From DASSKK01 sp035690495 (GTDB taxonomy: Bacteria; Actinomycetota; Actinomycetes; Propionibacteriales; Nocardioidaceae): a stretch of 64,000 nucleotides of DNA. The stretch is taken from assembly GCA_035690495.1 (NCBI GenBank), contig DASSKK010000102.1:1-64000 (forward strand), written 5' to 3'. The notes under the pieces were generated by a model that saw nothing but the letters and a program-made list of their open reading frames with translations, did no database searches and was not told the DNA's origin. Below are positions 48,186 to 56,878 of this stretch, piece by piece. Both the position numbers and the translations under genes were made by a program. The stretch's first letter is position 1, and each line of letters starts with the position of its first letter.

Positions 48186-50897
48186 TCGGTGGGTTTCGGC
48201 AGCAGCAGTCAGACAGACTGGCGTGACGAACGCGCGGAGTGGCTCGAGTCGGTCGACGGGCTGGTCAAGGCTCGCGGCGCGCGGGTGGCGGGGCGGATCC
48301 TCGAGGATGTGTCGGAATACGCACGCGGCAGGGGGGTTCCGACGAGCGGTCGTACGCCGTACCGCAACACCATCCCTGCCGAGCAGGCCATGCCCTATCC
48401 GGGCGACCTCGAGGTCGAGGATCGCATCAACGACCATCTGCGCTGGAACGCCATGGCCATGGTCGTGCGGGCCAACAAGCGGCACCACGGGCTGGGTGGG
48501 CACCTGTCGACCTACGCATCGACTCTGACGCTGTGGGAAGTGGGCTTCCAGCACTTCTTCCGCGGCCGCGGCCCCGACCAGAAGCCCGTGGTCCCCGGCG
48601 ACCAGGTCTTCTTCCAGGGCCACGCCAGTCCCGGCATCTACGCCCGGGCGTTCCTCGAGGGACGGCTGAGCACCGAACAGCTCGACCACTTCCGGCGGGA
48701 AGTCGCGGGCCGCGGCCTGCCGTCATACCCCCACCCGCGCAGCATGGGCGGGTTCTGGGAGTTCCCGACCGTGAGCCTCGGCATCGGTCCCCTGCACGCG
48801 GTCCACCAGGCCCGGTTCAACCGGTACCTGGCCGCGCGCGGCATCGTCGACACCACCCAGGCCCGGGTGTGGTGCTTTGTGGGCGACGGCGAGACTGACG
48901 AGCCGGAGACGCTGGCGGCGATCCGGCTGGCCGCGCGCGAGCACCTGGACAACCTCGTGTTCGTGGTCAACGGCAACCTGCAGCGGCTCGATGGGCCGGT
49001 ACGGGGCAACACTCGCATCCTCGACGAGCTCGAGGGCATCTTCGCCGGCGCGGGCTGGCACGTGCTCAAGGTGCTGTGGGGCGGCAAGTGGGAGGAGTTG
49101 TTCTCCGCACCGGGTGGTGCGGCGTTGCTGGATCGGCTGGAGGGGATGAACGACGGCGATCTGCAGCAGCTGACGATCCTCGGCCCGGCCGAGCTGCGCG
49201 AGGCGCTGTTCGGCGGAGAAGACCCCGGCCTGGGTGCCCTGGGCGCCACCCTCACCGACCAGCAGCTGCACGGGCTGCGCCGCGGCGGGCACGACCCGCG
49301 CGCCGTGTACGCCGCCTACGCCGACGCAGTCGCCCACCGGGACGCGCCCAGCGTGGTCCTGGCGCAGACGGTGAAGGGCTACGCGCTCGGCCCGAACTTC
49401 GAGGGCCGCAACGCGACCCACCAGATGAAGAAGATGACGCCGGAACAGTTGCGCATCTTCCGCGACATCCTCGACCTGCCGGTCAGCGATGCCGAGCTCG
49501 CCGACGGGTTGCCGCCGTACCTCCCCCTCCCGGTGGGCTCGGTGGAGCTCGACTATCTGCACCAGCGCCGGCGTGCGTTGGGCGGTCTTCTCCCCCGTCG
49601 GCCCGCGACTCCGGCTGCCCTTCCGGTACAGCCGAGCGAGGCGGCGTTCGCGGACTTCGACGCCGGCTCGGGCACCCACCCGGTTTCTACGACGGTCGCC
49701 TACACCCGGATGCTGCGCTCGCTGATGCGTGACCCCGGCATCGGACCACGGATCGTGCCGATCGTTCCCGACGAGGGCCGCACGTTCGGGTTCGAGGTGC
49801 TCTACAGCGAGTTCGGCATCTACGCACCCGACGGGCAGATGTACACCCCGGTCGATGCCGGTGTGCAACTGTCCTACAAGGAGACCGCAACCGGTCAGGT
49901 GCTGCAGGAAGGGATCACCGAGTCCGGCGGGCTGGCCGAGCTGACCGCGGCGGCGACCGCCGGGCACACGTGGGACACCGCGGTGGTGCCGTTCTTCACC
50001 TACTACTCGATGTTCGGCTTCCAGCGCGTGGGCGACCTGATCTGGGCCCTGGCCGACGCCCGCGGCCGTGGCTTCCTCGTCGGCGCGACCGCCGGCCGCA
50101 CCACCCTGGCCGGCGAGGGGCTCCAGCACACCGACGGCGCCTCCCACCTGGCCGCCCTCGCGGTGCCCAGCTGTCGTGCCTATGACCCGGCGTTCGCCTA
50201 CGAGACCGCCACCATCGTCCGCGACGGCATCTGGCGCATGTACGGCAGCGGCGAGGAGTGCTTCTACTACCTGACGGTCTACAACGAAGACCACGTCCAG
50301 CCCGCCAAACCCACCGAGTCGGGCATTCCCGGGATGAGCGTCGACGAGGCGATCGTCGCCGGACTGCACCGCGTCACGGCCCCGGCGGAAGGGCTCCCTG
50401 TGCAGGTGCGGCTGCTCGCCTCCGGGCCGGCTGTGCGCGCAGCACAGCACGCGGCGACGGATCTCGCACGCTCGGGACTCGGTGCCGAGGTATGGTCCGC
50501 GACCAGCTGGAAGCAACTGCGCGATGACGCGCTGGCCGTGGAGCAGTGGAACCTGGCTCACCCGGACGACGTTCGCCAGACGAGCCACCTCGTGCACGCG
50601 CTCGGGGACGAGCAGATCCCCATCGTCGCCGTCAGCGACTACGTGAGCGCCCTGCCCGACCAGCTCGCACGCTTTCTTGGCGGGCCCTTCGTCAGCCTCG
50701 GCACTGACGGCTACGGGATCTCCGACACCCGCGAGGACCTCCGTGCCCACTTCGGCGTCGACGCGGAGGGCATCCGGGCTGCCGCCGAGCGGGTCGCTGA
50801 TCGCGGCGAGAGCCCTTGGGCTGGCAGCCAGACGTCAGCCTCGACAGCGCCAACATCACCGCACACCGTGCGACCGAAGCGCAGCCTGGTCGCGTGA
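48180..50897 (+). CDS. aceE: pyruvate dehydrogenase E1 component, homodimeric AceE type
   Basis: A 905-residue enzyme of the AceE family, full length. The thiamine diphosphate site is 'WCFVGDGETDEPETL' with 'VFVVNGNLQRLDGPVRGN'; other family blocks are 'NKRHHGLGGHLSTYAST', 'QTVKGYALGPNFEGRN', 'IVPDEGRTFGFEVLY' and 'LAGEGLQHTDGASHL'. It decarboxylates pyruvate and passes the acetyl group to lipoyl-E2. The partner E2/E3 genes are not nearby. I place the start at the GTG at 48180 on promoter spacing; an ATG at 48174 and one at 48144 are in frame. The location next to an Fe-S sensor suggests redox control. Confidence 0.93.
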   Translation: MTSVGFGSSSQTDWRDERAEWLESVDGLVKARGARVAGRILEDVSEYARGRGVPTSGRTPYRNTIPAEQAMPYPGDLEVEDRINDHLRWNAMAMVVRANKRHHGLGGHLSTYASTLTLWEVGFQHFFRGRGPDQKPVVPGDQVFFQGHASPGIYARAFLEGRLSTEQLDHFRREVAGRGLPSYPHPRSMGGFWEFPTVSLGIGPLHAVHQARFNRYLAARGIVDTTQARVWCFVGDGETDEPETLAAIRLAAREHLDNLVFVVNGNLQRLDGPVRGNTRILDELEGIFAGAGWHVLKVLWGGKWEELFSAPGGAALLDRLEGMNDGDLQQLTILGPAELREALFGGEDPGLGALGATLTDQQLHGLRRGGHDPRAVYAAYADAVAHRDAPSVVLAQTVKGYALGPNFEGRNATHQMKKMTPEQLRIFRDILDLPVSDAELADGLPPYLPLPVGSVELDYLHQRRRALGGLLPRRPATPAALPVQPSEAAFADFDAGSGTHPVSTTVAYTRMLRSLMRDPGIGPRIVPIVPDEGRTFGFEVLYSEFGIYAPDGQMYTPVDAGVQLSYKETATGQVLQEGITESGGLAELTAAATAGHTWDTAVVPFFTYYSMFGFQRVGDLIWALADARGRGFLVGATAGRTTLAGEGLQHTDGASHLAALAVPSCRAYDPAFAYETATIVRDGIWRMYGSGEECFYYLTVYNEDHVQPAKPTESGIPGMSVDEAIVAGLHRVTAPAEGLPVQVRLLASGPAVRAAQHAATDLARSGLGAEVWSATSWKQLRDDALAVEQWNLAHPDDVRQTSHLVHALGDEQIPIVAVSDYVSALPDQLARFLGGPFVSLGTDGYGISDTREDLRAHFGVDAEGIRAAAERVADRGESPWAGSQTSASTAPTSPHTVRPKRSLVA

Positions 50898-50944
50898 ACG
50901 CGTCTGACGCCGCGCCAAGTCATCGACAGAGCCAGGAGGTTCCC

Positions 50945-51466
50945 GTGGAGAACGCGTCGACCGGCCAAACCCGCGTGCCGCTGAGCCGAGCGCTGGAGCA
51001 GGACCATCGTGAGATCGACGAAGTCATCAAGCGGTGTGCCGACGGGTCGGCCCTTGACGCCGACGAGAGGGGCGCCCTGAAGCGGGCCGTGGACGAGCTG
51101 CGGCGACACATCTACGCCGAGGAGGAGTTGCTCTTCCCTCCATTGCGCCTAGCCGGGATGACCGGGCCGATCCTGGTGATGCTCCGCGAGCACGGGCAGA
51201 TGTGGCCGCTCCTGGACACGCTGGATCATGGGCTTGCCGAGGGGGTCGACTCCGACCTGCTACGCGCCGCCTGCCATCAGTTGTTCGTGCTCCTGCAGCA
51301 CCACAATCCGAAAGAGGAGCAGATCATCTACCCGGAGCTCGACCGGGCAGTCGGGCCGACCGTGAGCGTGGACGTGCAGGAGTTTTTCGATGCCGGCCAG
51401 GTGCCGGCGGGCTGGATCTGTCACTTCCTGCGCGCAGGGACTGGCCGCCTCGCGCATCCCGGCTAG
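50945..51466 (+). CDS. hemerythrin-like HHE-domain protein
   Basis: A 173-residue four-helix protein. Iron-ligand candidates are in 'EQDHREID', 'RRHIYAEEELLFPPL', 'REHGQMW' and 'LLQHHNPKEEQIIYPELD', the H-x3-E and H-x4-E arrangement of the HHE family. It should bind a di-iron centre that interacts with oxygen or NO. The GTG at 50945 follows a strong AGGAGG site; an earlier GTG at 50894 overlaps the aceE stop and is an alternative. It is 47 bases downstream of aceE and probably cotranscribed. Confidence 0.85.
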   Translation: MENASTGQTRVPLSRALEQDHREIDEVIKRCADGSALDADERGALKRAVDELRRHIYAEEELLFPPLRLAGMTGPILVMLREHGQMWPLLDTLDHGLAEGVDSDLLRAACHQLFVLLQHHNPKEEQIIYPELDRAVGPTVSVDVQEFFDAGQVPAGWICHFLRAGTGRLAHPG

Positions 51467-51475
51467 GCGCGGGCG

Positions 51476-51721
51476 GTGACACCGATCATCGGAGCGTGGA
51501 GTCGGTGGGCCTTCGAGAAGGTCAGCCTCACCATCGAGGCCGATGTCCTTCATCGCGTCCGGGACCGCGTGGAGCCCGGCAAGGTCTCGGCGTACGCCAC
51601 CCTGGCGCTGCGCAGGCAGCTGGAACGGGACGGGCTCGATGACCTGATCGGCGAACTCGTCGAGGTCAACGGACCCCTCGATGCCGAGGCTGTCGCCCGG
51701 TACGTCGACGAGTGGCGCTGA
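51476..51721 (+). CDS. antitoxin-like protein, VapB type
   Basis: An 81-residue protein. The core 'VSLTIEADVLHRVRDRVEPGKVSAYATLALRRQLERDGL' is a ribbon-helix-helix-like DNA-binding region, and the C-terminus ends 'EVNGPLDAEAVARYVDEWR', typical of VapB-type tails that wrap the toxin. GTG start at 51476; the first 15 residues before the core are not typical, so the true start could be later. It lies five bases before the PIN-domain gene. Confidence 0.75.
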   Translation: MTPIIGAWSRWAFEKVSLTIEADVLHRVRDRVEPGKVSAYATLALRRQLERDGLDDLIGELVEVNGPLDAEAVARYVDEWR

Positions 51722-51725
51722 GACG

Positions 51726-52127
51726 TTGGCCCGTGTCCTGATCCTGGACTCCGAAGCCGTCTCGGCCTTGGCTGAGCAGCGCAGGGGGATGGCCGAACGA
51801 TTGACGGCTGCCCAACAAGCGGACCATAGGGTCCTGATCCCCGCGGTCGTTCTTGCCGAGGTTGCGACCGGCGCGCCAAGCGATGCCGCGATCTGGCACG
51901 TCCTTGGCAAGATTCCAACCCTCGACCTTCCGCAGGGTGTCGCGATGCGAGCCTGCGCGCTTCGCGCTCGTACCGACCGAGTGCGACGCAAGAAGCGAGA
52001 CCTTACGGTGGACGCGCTCATGGCCGCGACGGCGGTTGAGCTGGCTCCATCCGCGGTGATCACAGCCGGCAAGTCCGGCCTGGAGCTCCTGGTCGACGGG
52101 TTCGACGCGAAGGTCTCAGCGGTCTGA
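51726..52127 (+). CDS. PIN-domain toxin, VapC type
   Basis: A 133-residue PIN-domain ribonuclease. Acidic residues fit the active site: 'VLILDSEAVSAL' (first Asp), 'VVLAEVATG' (Glu) and 'LTVDALMAATAVELA' (Asp); 'VITAGKSGLELLV' ends the fold. VapC toxins cut tRNA or rRNA. TTG start at 51726, four bases after the antitoxin stop; 'MARVLILD' then becomes the natural opening. Together with the preceding gene it forms a chromosomal VapBC-like pair. Confidence 0.8.
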   Translation: MARVLILDSEAVSALAEQRRGMAERLTAAQQADHRVLIPAVVLAEVATGAPSDAAIWHVLGKIPTLDLPQGVAMRACALRARTDRVRRKKRDLTVDALMAATAVELAPSAVITAGKSGLELLVDGFDAKVSAV

Positions 52128-52137
52128 GCAGCTGCCG

Positions 52138-52255
52138 CTACTTCAGCTGGCGGAACGCGTCCACCGTGACCGATTCGCCCTCGCCGACGGTGACGGCGCG
52201 CCTGGCCGAGCAGGCGTCGAAGGCGCCGATCTTGCTGCCGTCGCCCGGCGACCTC
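52138..52255 (-). pseudogene. possible C-terminal gene remnant
   Basis: Minus-strand codons just before a TAG at 52138-52140 read 'GSKIGAFDACSARRAVTVGEG' and on to 'FRQLK'. It looks like a normal protein C-terminus but has no start and is too short to assign. It may be debris between the VapBC pair and the solute-binding-like gene. Confidence 0.3.
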
Positions 52256-52309
52256 GGACGCGCTGCCTAGACTGTTGACGCGTGTCGCGAGAACAGAGGT
52301 GGTTCACGG

Positions 52310-53143
52310 ATGTCGTTCAAGATCATGCCGCACGGCCGCTTGCAGGAGTGGGTCGCCGAGGAGAACGGCTACTTCGCCGCCGAGGGGCTCGACTACACGT
52401 TCATTCCGGAGGGTGACTACGGGATCGCGTTCGATGGCCGCGACGACTCAGGACAGATCCGGACGGGTGCCTACGAGACGTTCGGGGCAGGGCGCAGTGG
52501 TGCAAACATCAGCTGTGCCTGTCACTGGGCGACGACCGAGGCTGCCCTCGCCAACACCGGGCAGCCGGTCACGAGCGCCTACTCGGTCACGCCGGGGGCG
52601 ATCATGGTCGCCCCGGAGTCGCAGATCCGCCGAGCGGAAGACCTTGCAGACGTCGAGATCGGGGTCGGCTACCACTCGGGAAGCCATTTCACCACTCTGC
52701 AGGCGCTCGAGCGCATTCTGCCCGCGGATCAGGTCAAGCTGAGCTTCCAGGGCCCGCCGAACGAACGTCTCGACACGTTGATCGACAGGCGTGTGCCGGC
52801 CGCCACCGTGTGGGGTGTTCCGTACTACGTCGCCCAGGCGCTCGGATTCCGTACGATCCTCGATGCCACGTTCATGATCGGGTTCCTGGCCACCGGAGAC
52901 GATGTCGACCCGGGCGACGTACAGAAGTACCTCAACGCACTACGCCTGGCTCAGTCCGAGATCGACGTGCGTCCCGAGCGCTACAAGCACTATCACTCGC
53001 GAGCGGTTCCGGCACGCTACCAAGACCAGGTCGACGTCCGTGCGTTCGGTACCGGTGAGCGGATCGTGTTCCTGCCCTATGGGTCCGACACGGCCCGACG
53101 AACACACGAATGGGTCGCTGCCCACCAACTGGTCGCCCCCTAG
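52310..53143 (+). CDS. solute-binding-like protein (NMT1/THI5 fold) without signal peptide
   Basis: A 277-residue periplasmic-binding-fold protein: 'MPHGRLQEWVAEENGYFAAEGLDYTFIP', 'GANISCACHWATTEAALAN', 'PGAIMVAPESQIRRAEDLADVEIGVGYHSGSHFTTLQALE' and 'TLIDRRVPAATVWGVPYYVAQALGF'. These are the features of NMT1/THI5-type ABC binding proteins. The start at 52310 goes straight into the fold, with no signal peptide or lipobox. No permease or ATPase lies next to it. It may be a cytosolic binding or enzymatic relative; I cannot name the ligand. Confidence 0.7.
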   Translation: MSFKIMPHGRLQEWVAEENGYFAAEGLDYTFIPEGDYGIAFDGRDDSGQIRTGAYETFGAGRSGANISCACHWATTEAALANTGQPVTSAYSVTPGAIMVAPESQIRRAEDLADVEIGVGYHSGSHFTTLQALERILPADQVKLSFQGPPNERLDTLIDRRVPAATVWGVPYYVAQALGFRTILDATFMIGFLATGDDVDPGDVQKYLNALRLAQSEIDVRPERYKHYHSRAVPARYQDQVDVRAFGTGERIVFLPYGSDTARRTHEWVAAHQLVAP

Positions 53144-53149
53144 AAGGCC

Positions 53150-53980
53150 TCAGCCCGTGCCGGAAGACCCAGAAGGGACGCGGGCGGTGGCACCGATCAT
53201 CGGTGGCCCGATGACGAAGCCGTGATGCTCCGACGTCTCGGCGAGCAACCGGTCGGCAAGCGTGGCGGGGGCGACCTCGGCCGCCGTGGCCACCCCCAGC
53301 CTCTCCATCAACGGCACGACGCCCTGGACCAGGTTGGCCCATCCCCAGGCCGGGGCCTCCGGGCCACCGCGGACAGGTGCCTCCAGGGAGAGCGCCGGCT
53401 CGTCGAGTCCCGCCTGCAGGAAGCACGGGAACAGCCGCAGACCCATCCGTGGCTCGACGCCGGCCTTCTCCAGCGCCTGGGTGAACCACGCGCGAACCTG
53501 TGTCCACAACGGGGTCATGGGCGTCGCCCATTCATAGGTGAGGTCGGCCTCGACCACGGCGACCACACCGCCCGGGCGCAGCAGCTCGGCTGCTCGGCGG
53601 AGCACCGCCGCCGGATCCGGCAGGTACATCAGGACCAGCCGCCCGACCACGGCGTCGAACGGGCCGTCGACCGTGTCGAGCGACTGCACGTCGCCCTCGA
53701 CGATCTCGACGTTGTCGACCCCTGCCGTTGCGAGGCGCGTCCCGGCGTCGACGACGGCCCGTGGATCACGCTCGACCCCGACCACCGAGCCCTGCTTGCC
53801 GACGAGCTGCGCCGCCAGCTGGGCCACGTGACCGGCGCCCGAGCCGAGGTCGAGGACGCGCATGCCGGGCGCGATGCCGCTGGCGCGGAAGACGCGCTCG
53901 GTCAGGGGCGCGAAGAGTCCTGCCTGCGCGTCGAGCCGGCGCTGCTCGACCGCCCGATCCTCGAAGATGTACTCCTGCAT
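53150..53980 (-). CDS. class I SAM-dependent methyltransferase
   Basis: A 276-residue methyltransferase. SAM motif I is 'MRVLDLGSGAGHVAQLAAQLVG'; acidic post-I is 'VVGVERDP'; motif II/III are 'FDAVVGRLVLMYLPDPAAVLRRAAELLRPGGVVAVVEAD'. The ATG at 53978-53980 (MQEYIFEDRAVEQRRL) fits the ubiE/BioC-like group. The substrate is unknown. It converges with the solute-binding-like gene, with six bases between their ends. Confidence 0.85.
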   Translation of the reverse strand: MQEYIFEDRAVEQRRLDAQAGLFAPLTERVFRASGIAPGMRVLDLGSGAGHVAQLAAQLVGKQGSVVGVERDPRAVVDAGTRLATAGVDNVEIVEGDVQSLDTVDGPFDAVVGRLVLMYLPDPAAVLRRAAELLRPGGVVAVVEADLTYEWATPMTPLWTQVRAWFTQALEKAGVEPRMGLRLFPCFLQAGLDEPALSLEAPVRGGPEAPAWGWANLVQGVVPLMERLGVATAAEVAPATLADRLLAETSEHHGFVIGPPMIGATARVPSGSSGTG

Positions 53981-54078
53981 GTCTGGCCCCGATCCGCGTG
54001 GTGCTGGGCTGCCATCTGTGGAGGCCCAGGCAGCGTATTGCGGTCTTCGGGACCGGTCAACGGCTCGCGCCCGGCCCC

Positions 54079-54318
54079 CTATGTCGAGGCGGTGCGGCCG
54101 ATCCGGACCTTCCACACCTGCGGACCTTCTTCCGTCGGCTGCCAGGTGAACTCGCCGGCGTGCTCGGCGGCGAACTGGTAGTAGAGCGGCTTGGGATCGT
54201 GGTCGTTGACCAGGACGAACTCCTCACCCGGAGCGAGGGAGAAGTACGTCTCGAAGATCAGCTCATGGCGCCGCGCCGGGGGCTGGTCGCGGACGTCGAG
54301 CTCTTTGGTGCTCTCCAT
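54079..54318 (-). CDS. DUF2249 domain protein
   Basis: A 79-residue protein: 'LDVRDQPPARRHELIFETYFSLAPGEEFVLVNDHDPKPLYYQFAAEHAGEFTWQP' then 'PQVWKVRIGR'. This is the complete DUF2249 domain, a SirA/TusA-like fold often encoded with hemerythrins, NO-responsive regulators and denitrification genes. The ATG at 54318 has an AGAAGGAA site. It is the last gene of a three-gene minus-strand group. Confidence 0.88.
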   Translation of the reverse strand: MESTKELDVRDQPPARRHELIFETYFSLAPGEEFVLVNDHDPKPLYYQFAAEHAGEFTWQPTEEGPQVWKVRIGRTAST

Positions 54319-54377
54319 TTGGTTCCTTCTGTCGCGGTGTGCGGGTCTTCGGGCTGCCGACGAAGCAGGTGAGCCGC

Positions 54378-54944
54378 TCAGGCCGCCTCCGGGGGCGACC
54401 CGAGCGTGCTGACGGGCAGTACGACGACGGTTGCCGTCTGGTTGTGCTCCTCGGTCGGTTCGCACCCTGTCGGGTCGAGCGTCGTCCGGTCCGACGTCAA
54501 GAGCGCTTCGACGTCCAGGCCGTAGCCGGGAGCTGTTCCGGGTGCGCAGGACCTGCCGTGCTGGAGGTCGCCGATGTCCGGGCCGGACATCCCGGTGTCG
54601 ACGGCGCGCACGCTCCCGACGGACAGCACGCACATGTCGTCCTGCTCGGCGAAGAGATGAGCCTGACGGGCGGCGTCCAGCGTGGACAGGCGGTGCCGCC
54701 ACCGGGACCAGTCCCGGAAGGAGTGTTGCTGCGCCATCCCGGTGGCCTGGCGCAGCAACGCATCCGCGTCGTCGAATGCGTGCCTTAGCCTGGTATGGGC
54801 GGTGCGTCTGTCGAGAAGCGGTGCCTTGTCCGCGACTGCGTCGCCCAGCTCCGCCTGGGCGGCGTCGACGGCCGCGAGAGCCGCGTTGATCTGATCGACC
54901 AGCAGGGTGGGGACCACCGGCCCGTGCCGGCGTCGCGGCCTCAT
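54378..54944 (-). CDS. hypothetical helical protein between two DUF2249-type genes
   Basis: A 188-residue protein. The N-terminal two thirds is helical ('LLVDQINAALAAVDAAQAELGDAVADKAPLL', 'AFDDADALLRQATGMAQQHSF'), possibly a hemerythrin-like or other four-helix bundle without clear iron ligands. The C-terminal third is low-complexity, with no domain I recognise. The ATG overlaps the stop of the upstream DUF2249-like gene (ATGA), so it is cotranslated with it. Confidence 0.6.
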   Translation of the reverse strand: MRPRRRHGPVVPTLLVDQINAALAAVDAAQAELGDAVADKAPLLDRRTAHTRLRHAFDDADALLRQATGMAQQHSFRDWSRWRHRLSTLDAARQAHLFAEQDDMCVLSVGSVRAVDTGMSGPDIGDLQHGRSCAPGTAPGYGLDVEALLTSDRTTLDPTGCEPTEEHNQTATVVVLPVSTLGSPPEAA

Positions 54945-55252
54945 CGAGTCTCCTGCTCGCTCAGCCGGACTGTGGTGACGGTGACGCCGTGGATCTCGCG
55001 CGGCAGGGACCAGCTGTACCGCTGGGGGAGCCGGGACTCCAACTCATAGCGCAGCCACGCGACGTCCTCGGCCCGGGAGCTGATGATCTGCGTCGCCACC
55101 CCCGGAGCAAGCGCGCACAGTGCGCCGTACAGGCGTCGACGTCGTTCGTAGTAGTCCAGGCCGCACAGGTCGATCCAGACGCCTTGCGCGGGTGGGCCGG
55201 GCACCTCCGTCGCCCGGTCGCCATGGAGAGGACTCAGCGTTGTCGGGGTCAT
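54941..55252 (-). CDS. DUF2249-like protein
   Basis: A 103-residue protein: 'VWIDLCGLDYYERRRRLYGALCALAPGVATQIISSRAEDVAWLRYELESRLPQRYSWSLPRE' matches the SirA-like DUF2249 core, more divergent than the copy at 54079. It is the first gene of the group and follows the AT-rich palindrome at 55286-55313. Confidence 0.7.
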   Translation of the reverse strand: MTPTTLSPLHGDRATEVPGPPAQGVWIDLCGLDYYERRRRLYGALCALAPGVATQIISSRAEDVAWLRYELESRLPQRYSWSLPREIHGVTVTTVRLSEQETR

Positions 55253-55285
55253 GTGTTCGCCTCCACCGGTCTCACGCCTGTAGCT

Positions 55286-55313
55286 ATTTTTTACTACATT
55301 CGCCGTGAAAAAT
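55286..55313. promoter_or_regulatory. AT-rich palindrome before the DUF2249 group
   Basis: ATTTTTTAC (55286-55294) and GTGAAAAAT (55305-55313) form an inverted repeat with 8 of 9 pairs and a 10-base spacer, 33 bases upstream of the first DUF2249-like gene. It stands out from the high-GC surroundings. The arrangement would suit a dimeric oxygen- or NO-sensing regulator; the regulator is not identified. Confidence 0.5.
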
Positions 55314-55347
55314 GCAATGTGGGGGTGGTCACGTCCGGGGGGTCAGC

Positions 55348-56064
55348 TCAGTGCGACGGAGCGAGCTGCGGGTTGTCGAACGTGGCGGGGTCGTGCAGGA
55401 ACTTCGCCCGGTCGAACGGCCACACGATCGCCCACACCTTGCCGACGACGTCGTCCACCGGGACGGTGCCGCCTCCGGGCAGGCTCTGGTGGAAGCGGGA
55501 GTCCTCGCTGTTGGAGCGGTTGTCGCCCATCACCCACAGCCGGCCGGCCGGCACGTGCACGTCGAACCGCTCCTCCGATGGCTTGGCGCCGCCGATGATG
55601 TAGCTGTTCTCGTGCAGGGGTACGCCGTTGACGGTGATCCGTCCCTGCGCGTCGCAGCAGCGCACCTCGTCACCGCCGACGCCGATCACCCGCTTGACCA
55701 GGTGACCGCCGGTCGGGAAAAGCCCGATCGTGGCCAGCGCCTGCTGGAGCGGCGTGAGGTCCTGCACCCCCTCGGCGCCCAGCCACCGGCCACCGGGGTC
55801 CTTGAAGACCACTACGTCGCCGCGGTGGACCGGCTGGGTCCAGTAGGACCACTTCTCCACCAGGATCCGGTCGTTCTTCACGGTCGGGCCGCCCTCGAGC
55901 AGCGGCTCCATCGACCCCGATGGCACGAAGAACATCTGCACGAAGAACGTCTTGATGATCGCCGAGACAACCAGCGCCAGCACGAGGAGCAGGATCGTCT
56001 CGAGCCAGACCGGGATGGACCGCCTGCGCACCTTCTCGTCGCGGTGCTGGCGCGTCACGGTCAC
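55348..56064 (-). CDS. lepB: signal peptidase I
   Basis: A 238-residue type I signal peptidase. An N-terminal membrane helix ('LETILLLVLALVVSAIIKTF') is followed by box B 'FFVPSGSMEPLLEGG' with the catalytic Ser, 'GDVVVFKDP', box D 'HLVKRVIGVGGDEV' with the catalytic Lys, and box E 'LWVMGDNRSNSEDSR'. It cleaves Sec/Tat signal peptides outside the membrane. GTG start. Signal peptidase I is usually beside rplS/rnhB in actinobacteria; here it is near the DUF2249 group, so it may be a second copy. Confidence 0.92.
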   Translation of the reverse strand: MTVTRQHRDEKVRRRSIPVWLETILLLVLALVVSAIIKTFFVQMFFVPSGSMEPLLEGGPTVKNDRILVEKWSYWTQPVHRGDVVVFKDPGGRWLGAEGVQDLTPLQQALATIGLFPTGGHLVKRVIGVGGDEVRCCDAQGRITVNGVPLHENSYIIGGAKPSEERFDVHVPAGRLWVMGDNRSNSEDSRFHQSLPGGGTVPVDDVVGKVWAIVWPFDRAKFLHDPATFDNPQLAPSH

Positions 56065-56089
56065 GCCCCTGACTCTAGGGCACCACCGG

Positions 56090-56809
56090 TCACGCGGAGG
56101 GATGCCTGGCGTGCGTGACGACCTGGCGGGCCACCTCGGCGAGCTTGAGGTTCATGTCCTGCGAGGCCTTCTTGAGAAGCGCGAACGCGGCGTCGTCGTC
56201 GATCTTGTGGAAGGCCATCATCAGCCCGACGGCCTTGCCGATCTCCCGGTTGCTCTCCAGGCCCCGACGCAGAGTGGTGGCCTCGTCGCGACGCTCCTCG
56301 GCGATCATGGCGACCGAGACGAAAGCAGCCAGCATCACCGCCTCGTTGATCGAGTCCCGGGTCAGCGCGCCCGGTGTGTCGGAGAAGATGTTCAAGGCAC
56401 CGAGCTTGCGGTTCTCCACGACCAGCCGGAAGCCGGCGACGCCGCGCACCGGGGTCTCTTCGAGCACCCTGTCGGTCAGCTGCGGCCAGGAGGAGCTGGT
56501 GGCGAGGTCGGTGTCGAGGTAGGCGCTCTCGTCGAGGATGGCATCCAGGCAGGGCCCGGCGCCCGTCTCCCGCTCCATGGTGTCGATGAGCCGTGCCACC
56601 GAGTCGCTGGATGCGGCGGTCACGAACTCGTCCTTGCGTTTGATCATCACGCTTGCGTGGTCGCAGCCGGAGACCAGCTGCGTGGCCGCCGTGCACGCCG
56701 CGGAGTAGAGCGAGTCGAAGTCCTCGCCCGCGTAGACCAAGTCGGCGAGAGATTGAAACACCGCGGTGGGCTCCTGTCCGGACACGTGGCGACTGCCCCT
56801 CAACGTCAT
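56090..56809 (-). CDS. GAF-ANTAR RNA-binding regulator
   Basis: A 239-residue protein with an N-terminal GAF domain (20-160; 'CDHASVMIKRKDEFVTAASSD', 'GVAGFRLVVENRKLGALNIFSD') and a C-terminal ANTAR domain (about 175-235; 'LESNREIGKAVGLMMAFHKIDDDAAFALLKKASQDMNLKLAEVARQVV'). ANTAR proteins bind hexanucleotide hairpins in RNA and prevent termination. The GAF domain should sense a small ligand. The ATG at 56807-56809 is the chosen start; the much longer open frame upstream is antisense to the oxidoreductase. Confidence 0.9.
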   Translation of the reverse strand: MTLRGSRHVSGQEPTAVFQSLADLVYAGEDFDSLYSAACTAATQLVSGCDHASVMIKRKDEFVTAASSDSVARLIDTMERETGAGPCLDAILDESAYLDTDLATSSSWPQLTDRVLEETPVRGVAGFRLVVENRKLGALNIFSDTPGALTRDSINEAVMLAAFVSVAMIAEERRDEATTLRRGLESNREIGKAVGLMMAFHKIDDDAAFALLKKASQDMNLKLAEVARQVVTHARHPSA

Positions 56810-56878
56810 TCCACCGCTCTGTGGCTTCAAAGCGGCGCCGCAAGTCTGCCACAGCGGCCCACCCGGCATACTCGGGTG

